Positions 58,429 through 64,000 of a stretch of DNA of 64,000 bases are shown piece after piece (position 1 is the first letter of the stretch; each line of letters begins with the position of its first letter). The notes beneath the pieces are model-generated. The model did not search any database, was not told the DNA's origin, and was given only the letters and a program-made list of their open reading frames with translations. Source of the stretch: Stappia sp002722295. Lineage in GTDB: Bacteria; Pseudomonadota; Alphaproteobacteria; Rhizobiales; Stappiaceae. Made by a program: the position numbers and the translations under genes. The DNA is taken from assembly GCF_965228715.1 (NCBI RefSeq), contig NZ_OZ245833.1, one strand, 5' to 3'.

Positions 58429-58456
58429 TTGATTCTATGAATCAAGATTGATCAAT
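58429..58456. promoter_or_regulatory. Operator cluster between divergent citrate synthase genes
   Basis: Two palindromes: TTGATTC-TAT-GAATCAA (58429-58445) and ATTGATCAAT (58447-58456), giving four TTGAT/ATCAA half-sites in 28 bases. The AT-rich sequence TATAAA at 58456 could be the -10 of the plus-strand gene. The HTH-citrate synthase is the obvious candidate ligand. Confidence 0.62.
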
Positions 58457-58501
58457 ATAAAATGCGTCATCATCCTGCCGCCTGTCAAACAGGAGAAACA
58501 G

Positions 58502-59608
58502 ATGATCAACGACCTGACGTCCATCGAGCCGGGCCTTGATAATGTGGTCGCTGCCGAGACAAGGCTGTGTCTTGTCGATGGTGCGGCCGGCCGGCTGGTC
58601 CTGCGCGGCCATGATCTCGCCGACCTTGCGGACTGGAGCTTCGAGGCCGTTCTCGGCCTGCTCTGGGAAGACCTCGCCCCCGCCCCGACGACCGGGGGCG
58701 ACATCCGGAAAGCACTCGGCGCCGCACGGCGCACCGTCTTTGCCAGGACGGAAGCACTGCTTGCGGCGACCGACACACTCTCTCCGGTCGAGGCACTGCG
58801 GCTGCTGTTGTCGTCCCTGGCGGATGCCGAGGACACACCGCATCATGTCCTGGCCGTAGCCGCGACGCCGGTCTTTGCGGCCGCCATTGCGCGGCGCCGG
58901 GCCGGCAAGGCTCCACTGGAACCGGACGCTTCACTCGGTCACGCCCATGATTTTCTGCGCATGTTGCATGGCAAGACGCCGGCTCCCGACCATGTCCGGG
59001 CCCTGAACGCCTATCTGGTCACCGTCGCGGATCACGGACTGAACGCATCCACCTTCGCCGCGCGGGTCATCTCTTCCACGCAGGCCGGGCTGCTTTCGGC
59101 TGTCGTCGGCGGCCTCTGCGCCTTGAAGGGCCCCCTGCACGGCGGCGCTCCCGGGCCGGTTCTCGACATGCTGGATGCCATTGGGGACGAGGCCGGCATT
59201 CGCCCGTGGATCGAGGCGGCGCTGGCGAATGGCGAGCGTCTGATGGGCTTCGGGCACCGCATCTATCGCGTCCGCGATCCCCGCGCCGATGTTCTGAAAG
59301 GCGTCGTTGGGACGCTGCGCGATGGCGGCACACGCATCGCCTTTGCCGAGGCGGTCGAGGCCGAAGCCCTGGCGCAGCTTGCCCGCAAGAAACCGCTGCG
59401 CCCGCTGGAAACCAATGTCGAGTTCTACACCGCGCTGGTTCTCGAGGCGCTCGGCATCCCGCGCGACAGTTTCACCAACATCTTCGCAATCGGCCGTATG
59501 GCCGGGTGGACAGCCCATGTCCTGGAGCAGGAAAAACTGGGCCGGCTGATCCGGCCGCAATCACGCTATGTCGGCCCCATGCCCGGCGTGCAAACCCTGG
59601 CCGTATAG
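58502..59608 (+). CDS. Citrate synthase / methylcitrate synthase family enzyme
   Basis: 368 residues from the ATG at 58502, with AGGAG 7 bases upstream. Catalytic motifs: His in VADHGLNASTFAARV, His in MGFGHRIYRVRDPRADVL and Asp in NVEFYTALVLEALGIP. It condenses an acyl-CoA (acetyl- or propionyl-CoA) with oxaloacetate or a related keto acid. The length is near that of dimeric bacterial types. Paired with the HTH-citrate synthase, it is likely regulated by it rather than being the housekeeping gltA. Confidence 0.87.
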   Translation: MINDLTSIEPGLDNVVAAETRLCLVDGAAGRLVLRGHDLADLADWSFEAVLGLLWEDLAPAPTTGGDIRKALGAARRTVFARTEALLAATDTLSPVEALRLLLSSLADAEDTPHHVLAVAATPVFAAAIARRRAGKAPLEPDASLGHAHDFLRMLHGKTPAPDHVRALNAYLVTVADHGLNASTFAARVISSTQAGLLSAVVGGLCALKGPLHGGAPGPVLDMLDAIGDEAGIRPWIEAALANGERLMGFGHRIYRVRDPRADVLKGVVGTLRDGGTRIAFAEAVEAEALAQLARKKPLRPLETNVEFYTALVLEALGIPRDSFTNIFAIGRMAGWTAHVLEQEKLGRLIRPQSRYVGPMPGVQTLAV

Positions 59609-59624
59609 TCGGCAACGCAAGAGA

Positions 59625-59685
59625 CCGGGCGGCGAAAAGCACGGGAGGAAGGCCCCTCTCCTCCCTCCCGATGCCCGCCGCCCGG
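59625..59685 (+). terminator. Large two-arm terminator hairpin after citrate synthase
   Basis: Outer arms CCGGGCGGCG (59625-59634) and CGCCGCCCGG (59676-59685), inner arms CGGGAGG / CCTCCCG. It starts 16 bases past the citrate synthase stop; the downstream gene is on the other strand. Confidence 0.65.
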
Positions 59686-59749
59686 TGCGACTTACGGTTG
59701 TTAGGCCGCCTCCCTCACCGCGCTCCACGGGTTGCCGGGGGAAAGTCCG

Positions 59750-60616
59750 TCACGCCGCACGCCCCTGCCGGGACGCCTTGGCAAGGAAGGCGATCAGGAG
59801 GTCGGCGATCTCCTCGGGCCGGTCCTCGGGCGCGAAGTGCCCGGTATTTTCAAGCACACTCAGCTCGGAACCCGGGATCGTGCGGTGCAGGCGCTCCGCC
59901 CACGTGACGGACTGCCAGGCATCATCCGCGCCCCAAATAATCTTCACCGGCAGCCTTCCGAGTTCAGGCAAGCGGTCCGCCACCTCCATCGTGTGCTTCG
60001 CCTGATAGTGGCGCGCCTGATGCTGAAAATAGCTGCCCTGACCGATCGGCCCCGAGATCATCTCGACGTAGGTCTCGAGCGGCCCTGCGGCAAAGGCCTC
60101 CTTGTCCCAAACCGCCGACAGCAGCCACTGGCGGAAATGGGCACGATGCTCGTCGTCGGGCGCCTTGATCAAGGCCTCAAGCCCCGCGGCCAGTTGCTCC
60201 TGGGCCTGCCTGGAGGGGGAACTGTCGAAACAGACCGCATCCATGAGCGTGAGCGAACGCAGCCGGTCAGGATGGAAAACACCGAAACGTTGCGCGATCC
60301 CGCCGCCGAAATCATGGCCGACGAGATGTACCGTATCCAGCTCCCAATGTGCCAGAAGCTTTTCCAGCAGCGGAACCTGCGCGCTGACCGAGGTATCCAC
60401 GGACGGGTCCACGGGGCGCTCGGACCGGCCATACCCCAGGAGGTCGTAGACGTGCACCTTGTATCCGGCCGCCACGAGACGTGGCACGACGTTGCGCCAG
60501 ATCAGGGAGGAAGACGGCGTCCCGTGCAAGAGCACCACCGGTTCGCCTTCCCCATGAACCCCATAGGCCAGCCTGCTTCCATCAATTACGGCATGATTTT
60601 CCAGAATATGGCTCAT
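59750..60616 (-). CDS. Alpha/beta hydrolase with aspartate nucleophile, haloalkane dehalogenase-like
   Basis: 288 residues from the ATG at 60616 with GGAG upstream. Motifs: VVLLHGTPSSSLIWRNVVP, nucleophile Asp102 in LVGHDFGGGIAQR, and a C-terminal His in VLENTGHFAPEDRPEEIAD. An Asp nucleophile indicates dehalogenase or epoxide hydrolase chemistry, but the halide-binding Trp after the Asp (HDW) is Phe here, so true haloalkane dehalogenase activity is doubtful. Divergent from a LysR regulator that probably controls it. Confidence 0.82.
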   Translation of the reverse strand: MSHILENHAVIDGSRLAYGVHGEGEPVVLLHGTPSSSLIWRNVVPRLVAAGYKVHVYDLLGYGRSERPVDPSVDTSVSAQVPLLEKLLAHWELDTVHLVGHDFGGGIAQRFGVFHPDRLRSLTLMDAVCFDSSPSRQAQEQLAAGLEALIKAPDDEHRAHFRQWLLSAVWDKEAFAAGPLETYVEMISGPIGQGSYFQHQARHYQAKHTMEVADRLPELGRLPVKIIWGADDAWQSVTWAERLHRTIPGSELSVLENTGHFAPEDRPEEIADLLIAFLAKASRQGRAA

Positions 60617-60705
60617 CTCGGTCTCCAGTTGCGGTTTCCGAGCGCAATCTAGGTCACGCACAAAAGTGACTAAAATGAATTGATTTCCTGTTTTCAGCGA
60701 TATCT

Positions 60706-60724
60706 GTCATGTTCACGACATGAC
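60706..60724. promoter_or_regulatory. Possible LysR-type operator
   Basis: GTCATG-N7-CATGAC inverted repeat ending over the start codon of the LysR gene at 60720. The spacing is shorter than usual for LysR, so support is moderate. Confidence 0.35.
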
Positions 60725-61592
60725 TCCGAAACTCGACATCGGCGCGCTTCAGGCGCTCTGCGCAATCAGGGACCACGGCGGCGTGACGCGGGCGGCACAC
60801 CATCTGGGTCTCTCCCAGTCGGCCGTGTCGCACAAGATCCGGCGCCTTGAGGAAGGACTTGGCTGCACGCTTCTCAACCGTCGGCCAGGACAATCGGTCT
60901 TCACGCCGGAGGGAGAGCGCCTTCTCCACTACGCCCGTCGCATTCTGGCGATCAACAATGAGGCCGTCGCAAGCCTGAGCACCGATCCGCTGAGTGGCCT
61001 GATCCGCCTTGGCATCACCGAACAGGCAACGCATGGCGCATTGGCCCGCGTCCTCGGACACTTCACGCGATTGCAGCCCGACGTCACGGTCCTTACCGAC
61101 GTCGCCCAGAGCCTGACGATTGCCACCCAGCTTGACCGGGGCGAGATCGATATCGGCATCTTCCAGATTTTCCGGGACCGGAAGCGCCACGACGACCTTC
61201 TCCTCTCCGAGAGTGAACTGGTCTGGGCGAAGTCCCGTGACCTGGAGCTCGACTGGCAACGGCCGATCCCGTTCCTCGCCTTCGATGACACCTGCTTCTA
61301 TCGCCGCTGGGTCATGGAAGCGTGTCCGCTGCCTCCGCATGGCTTTTCGACCGTCATGAGATGCGCAAGCCTTGCCGGCATACTGTCCGCCCTGAAATCC
61401 GGCCTGGGCGTCACGTTGATCAGCGCGGATCATGTGGGCCCTGAAATCGAGGCCATTGCAGACGGCTTCGCGCCTCCGCCCCACGTTGCAACCGTCGTAC
61501 GTGTCGGCAGGAATGCAAGCTCGCGGGCGGTTCAGGCACTCGCAAGACAGATCATGGGCGAGGAAGGATATCGCTCCGGCAAGGCTGCCTGA
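60720..61592 (+). CDS. LysR family transcriptional regulator
   Basis: 290 residues. HTH: KLDIGALQALCAIRDHGGVTRAAHHLGLSQSAVSHKIRRLEEGLG (about 4-48), followed by the two-lobed effector domain (GLIRLGITEQATHGALARV ... RLVRDHVGPE-like segments). The start codon overlaps a short inverted repeat. It is divergent from the alpha/beta hydrolase at 59750 and probably regulates it; ligand unknown. Confidence 0.88.
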   Translation: MTPKLDIGALQALCAIRDHGGVTRAAHHLGLSQSAVSHKIRRLEEGLGCTLLNRRPGQSVFTPEGERLLHYARRILAINNEAVASLSTDPLSGLIRLGITEQATHGALARVLGHFTRLQPDVTVLTDVAQSLTIATQLDRGEIDIGIFQIFRDRKRHDDLLLSESELVWAKSRDLELDWQRPIPFLAFDDTCFYRRWVMEACPLPPHGFSTVMRCASLAGILSALKSGLGVTLISADHVGPEIEAIADGFAPPPHVATVVRVGRNASSRAVQALARQIMGEEGYRSGKAA

Positions 61593-61637
61593 CCCGCGGT
61601 CCGGAGGGCCGGCCAAGGGTGCCCGTCCCTCACGGCA

Positions 61638-62519
61638 TCAGGGATGACCGTGGCCGATCGCGGAGACGATCATCACGATGCCGAGCAGACAGATGAGGAG
61701 GGCCGACGCGAAAGGGGCCTTCTGCAAGAGCCTGTCGAGCCATGGCGTCCGGTGGGCTGCATAACGAACTCCCACGGCCGCCGTGACGCCGACGGCAACG
61801 AGCGTCACCGCCAGGCCAACACTGAATGCGGCAACCAGCGTGAGGCCAAGGGCCATCTTCTTGAGCTGAAGGCACAGCAGAAGCACCGTGATCGCGGCGG
61901 GACAGGGTATCAACCCGCCGGAAAGGCCGAGCAGGATGGTCTGCAACGTCGATGTCCGGCCATCCTGCACCCGGGCCTCGATCTGGCGAGCATGTGCCAT
62001 CGTGTGAGCATCCGCCTGCGCGATGTCGCGGGGATGCCGGTGACCGGTGCTCCCCCCATGGGCATGAGCGTGAAAATGATCATGCCGATGAGGGGCCGCA
62101 TGATGCGCGGACACTCCGGCCGCAACGGCATGGTGCCTGTGAACGGGCTCATGTGAGAGGTCGTGGCGGCGCCCTCCCCGCTCCCCAAGGGCCTGCCGCA
62201 AGACCCAGAGCCCCACGCCCACGATGATGACGCCGGAGACCGCCATGAGAACCGGCTCGAGATCGTCCCCGATCAGTTCGTTGCCATAGCGGAGTCCGAG
62301 GATCGCAAGCAGCCAGACGATGACGACATGCGAGGCCGCTGCCGAAAGGCCAAGCAACAGCGCCTGAAACGCGGTGCCGCGGATGGCGATGATATAGGCC
62401 GCCATCATGGTCTTGCTGTGCCCGGGCTCCAGCCCGTGCAGGGCTCCCAGCACAAGCGCCATTGCAAACAGCAGCAGCGGATTCTCCGCCCCCGCTGCGA
62501 CGGCAGCGTTGATATCCAT
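61638..62519 (-). CDS. NicO/RcnA-type nickel/cobalt efflux protein
   Basis: 293 residues. Six or seven membrane helices with the NicO signature ALHGLEPGHSKTMMAAY and LIPCPAAITVLLLCLQ. A His/Asp-rich cytoplasmic loop (about residues 130-195, with HRHHAVAAGVSAHHAAPHRHDHFHAHAHGG in part) would collect metal. It exports Ni2+ and/or Co2+. It follows the CsoR/RcnR-type regulator by 12 bases and is very probably co-transcribed with it. Confidence 0.9.
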   Translation of the reverse strand: MDINAAVAAGAENPLLLFAMALVLGALHGLEPGHSKTMMAAYIIAIRGTAFQALLLGLSAAASHVVIVWLLAILGLRYGNELIGDDLEPVLMAVSGVIIVGVGLWVLRQALGERGGRRHDLSHEPVHRHHAVAAGVSAHHAAPHRHDHFHAHAHGGSTGHRHPRDIAQADAHTMAHARQIEARVQDGRTSTLQTILLGLSGGLIPCPAAITVLLLCLQLKKMALGLTLVAAFSVGLAVTLVAVGVTAAVGVRYAAHRTPWLDRLLQKAPFASALLICLLGIVMIVSAIGHGHP

Positions 62520-62531
62520 CGCACACGCCTC

Positions 62532-62795
62532 TCAAAGATACTTCGAGATCTCGCGAAACTCGGCGACGAGAGCGGCCTGATCCCTCGGTTCGTTGGCGCT
62601 GCCCTCGAGACAGTGGTCGATGTGATCGTGGATGAACACGCGCTTCGCCTGCTCGATCGCCTTGCTTACGGCATGGAGCTGCTGGGCGACGTCAACGCAG
62701 GACCGCCCGTCCTCGATCATCGAGATCGTTTTCTGCAAGTGGCCGGATGCCCGCTTCAGGCGCTTGACCACATCACCGTGCGTTTCGTGCTTCAT
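62532..62795 (-). CDS. CsoR/RcnR/InrS family metal-sensing repressor
   Basis: 87 residues, an all-helical DUF156 protein. Metal-site residues are H3, C33, H58 and C62 (SCVDVAQQL and HDHIDHCLEG). RcnR has His-Cys-His-His, CsoR x-Cys-His-Cys and the nickel sensor InrS His-Cys-His-Cys; the present H-C-H-C pattern fits InrS best. It should release its operator when metal binds. The operator at 62806-62824 lies 11 bases upstream of its start. It heads an operon with the nickel/cobalt exporter. Confidence 0.87.
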   Translation of the reverse strand: MKHETHGDVVKRLKRASGHLQKTISMIEDGRSCVDVAQQLHAVSKAIEQAKRVFIHDHIDHCLEGSANEPRDQAALVAEFREISKYL

Positions 62796-62805
62796 GCCCG
62801 TATCC

Positions 62806-62824
62806 TATCCCCCAGGAGGGGATA
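62806..62824. promoter_or_regulatory. G-tract operator of the metal-sensing repressor
   Basis: TATCCCC-CAGGA-GGGGATA: perfect 7-bp arms and a 5-base spacer, the layout of CsoR/RcnR/InrS/FrmR family sites (G/C tract flanked by A/T). It is 11 bases upstream of the repressor start. Confidence 0.78.
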
Positions 62825-62897
62825 TGCAAGCACGGAGATTCCACGCATTTACGGCGCAGCCACCCCTTCCGCCAAAACCGCGAACGACATGACTCGT

Positions 62898-63569
62898 TTA
62901 TGAGGCCACCCCCTGTGCCCTTGCGACAAGGCCCCCGTGTTCCAGGCGCAGCGCTCGGGTCGCGAGCCGGGCGCGGAAATCGGCATCGTGGGAGACGATT
63001 ATCATCGCCTGGGGCAGTCCGAGAAGGATCTCGATAAGCCGCGCCTCGTTCTTCTCGTCGAGCGCATTCGTCGGCTCGTCGAGAAGCAGGACATCCGGCT
63101 CCATGGCAAGCACCGTCGCGAGGCTGACGAGCCGTTTCTCTCCACCTGAAAGCTTGTACGTGATCCGGTCCCGCAGAAACGTCAGGTCGAGCTGCTCGAG
63201 CACCTCGTCGACGATCCGCGATGCTTCCGCCCGGCTCTTGCCGAGGTTGAGCGGGCCGAAGGCCACATCCTCCGCCACGGTCGGGCAGAAAAGCTGGTCG
63301 TCGGGATCCTGAAACACGAAGCCGGCCCGTCGCCGGACGTCGTGAAAGTCGGCCTCCTCCCGACACTCGCGCCCGAAGGCGCGCACCATGCCCCGGGACG
63401 GCTTCAGCAGTCCGACGATCATCCGCAGCAGCGTGCTCTTGCCCGCGCCATTGTGACCGCTGATCGCCAGGCGCTCGCCCGTGTGCAGGGTGAGCGAGGC
63501 CCCTCTCAATACGGGCGCATGGCCGTGATAGCCGAAATGGAGACCATCCAGTTCAATAAGCGGTGCCAT
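62898..63569 (-). CDS. cbiO: Cobalt/nickel ECF-type ABC transporter ATP-binding protein (CbiO-like)
   Basis: 223 residues from the ATG at 63569 (MAPLIELDGLHFGYHGHAPVL). Walker A ISGHNGAGKSTLLRM, signature LSGGEKRLVSLA, Walker B DVLLLDEPTNALDEKNE, and the switch His in IIVSHDADF. Short size and FGY-type start match CbiO/BioM-type group II ECF ATPases for Co2+ uptake, although the substrate is inferred. Its start overlaps the permease end by 17 bases, so the two are coupled. Confidence 0.87.
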   Translation of the reverse strand: MAPLIELDGLHFGYHGHAPVLRGASLTLHTGERLAISGHNGAGKSTLLRMIVGLLKPSRGMVRAFGRECREEADFHDVRRRAGFVFQDPDDQLFCPTVAEDVAFGPLNLGKSRAEASRIVDEVLEQLDLTFLRDRITYKLSGGEKRLVSLATVLAMEPDVLLLDEPTNALDEKNEARLIEILLGLPQAMIIVSHDADFRARLATRALRLEHGGLVARAQGVAS

Positions 63570-64000
63570 TGCCCCACTCCAGGATAAGCAGCGTGCCGCC
63601 GACGACAGACACCAAAGCCGCGAAAACGGCATCGCGCTTCGAGAAACGCATCGCATCGAGAAGCGGAATGGCGCCCGTGAACCCTCGGCATTTCATCGCC
63701 GCGAGGATCCTTTCGGAGCGATCGACGGACCGCACGAGCATCATTCCGACGAGGTATCCGATGGACTTGTAGGTATGAAGCGAGTTGCGAAGGCGGAACG
63801 AGCGCACCTTCATCGCACCACGCAGCCTCTGGTACTCCTGATGAAGCACGGAGATGTAGCGCACGGTGAACATCAACAGATGCACGAGTGTCTCGGGTGT
63901 CCTGAGCCTGTGCAGCGCATGTCCGAGCGTCACCGGCTCCAGCGTTCCCACGAGCACCATGAGCATCAGGATGACCGCATTGGCCTTGAGCGCGATCTCC
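63553..64000 (-). CDS. Cobalt/nickel ECF transporter transmembrane subunit CbiQ/EcfT-like (5' part beyond window)
   Basis: The frame is open to the right edge; the visible ~149 codons read KANAVILMLMVLVGTLEP then LGHALHRLRTPETLVHLLMFTVRYISVLHQEYQRLRGAMKVRSF (in part), which is the CbiQ/EcfT coupling-helix region (with RSF and RGF) followed by C-terminal helices. This subunit forms the membrane part of ECF importers for cobalt or nickel. The S-component and the start lie outside the window. The gene ends over the cbiO start. Confidence 0.85.
   Translation of the reverse strand, partial: EIALKANAVILMLMVLVGTLEPVTLGHALHRLRTPETLVHLLMFTVRYISVLHQEYQRLRGAMKVRSFRLRNSLHTYKSIGYLVGMMLVRSVDRSERILAAMKCRGFTGAIPLLDAMRFSKRDAVFAALVSVVGGTLLILEWGNGTAY

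Noticed and set aside
57295..58440. Plus-strand open frame opposite the HTH-citrate synthase
   Set aside because: Antisense shadow; catalytic motifs on the minus strand identify the true gene.
58448..58501. Upstream TTG start for the second citrate synthase
   Set aside because: It would begin inside the ATTGATCAAT palindrome, without a ribosome-binding site; the ATG at 58502 has AGGAG.

Overview
The window is a 64 kb stretch of high-GC chromosome from an alphaproteobacterium. The order era-recO-parC at the left edge, the occ/nop-type amino-acid ABC genes, the PleC/DivJ-style histidine kinase, the two L,D-transpeptidases and the TIGR02281 aspartic protease point to Hyphomicrobiales (Rhizobiales), possibly near Stappiaceae; the family is inference. 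No rRNA, tRNA, CRISPR array, prophage or insertion sequence was recognised. Genes are dense, and many gene ends carry hairpins with an A-run or T-run.

Layout. 1-4.0 kb: era 3' end, recO, parC, an acyl-CoA thioesterase. 4.1-10.5 kb: an L,D-transpeptidase, class I fumarase, a YceI-cytochrome b561-YceI operon, a glutathione transferase and a second L,D-transpeptidase. 10.6-12.5 kb: DUF971 protein, moaA and a small membrane protein. 12.5-34.2 kb is the most distinctive part: a region for a periplasmic molybdenum formate dehydrogenase. It holds DUF3306 and DUF3305 genes divergent from a 679-residue polyferredoxin, two transporters, DUF6352 and DUF6505 proteins, a degenerate lipoate/biotin-ligase-like protein, a 54-residue membrane peptide, FDH gamma, a small lipoprotein, FDH beta, FDH alpha (cysteine form), the TIGR02811 TAT peptide and a TorD chaperone. 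Then follow an Mrp ATPase, two tandem BLUF photoreceptor-like proteins, fdhD, mobA, mobB and moeA. The gene set covers cofactor synthesis (MoaA, MoeA), dinucleotide cofactor formation (MobA), cofactor sulfuration (FdhD), chaperoning (TorD) and the enzyme itself.

34.3-43.6 kb: an amino-acid ABC transporter without an ATPase gene, a transsulfuration-type PLP enzyme, a GcvA-like LysR regulator, a hydroxyisobutyrate-dehydrogenase family enzyme, a DUF302 protein, an Lrp regulator divergent from an exported rhodanese, and a uracil-DNA-glycosylase-family protein. 43.6-53.7 kb: a histidine kinase, an exported hydrolase divergent from a membrane AraC regulator, cobT/cobS, a DUF900 lipoprotein hydrolase, DUF1289, an aspartic protease, TauE/SafE and dusA. 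54-61.6 kb: two MerR regulators with recognisable MerR-type operators, a carboxymuconolactone decarboxylase homologue, an alpha/beta hydrolase, pdxY, an HTH-citrate synthase fusion divergent from a second citrate synthase, and an alpha/beta hydrolase divergent from a LysR regulator. 61.6-64 kb: nickel/cobalt efflux protein with its CsoR/RcnR-type sensor, then cobalt ECF transporter genes running off the window.

Most noteworthy are (i) the BLUF pair, in which the first copy has lost the flavin-contacting Tyr and Gln at exactly the positions where the second keeps them, (ii) the HTH-citrate synthase/citrate synthase pair around clustered TTGAT/ATCAA half-sites, (iii) the uncharacterised accessory genes of the formate dehydrogenase cluster, including a peptide too short for routine gene calling, and (iv) a glycine-riboswitch-like sequence that faces no gene.
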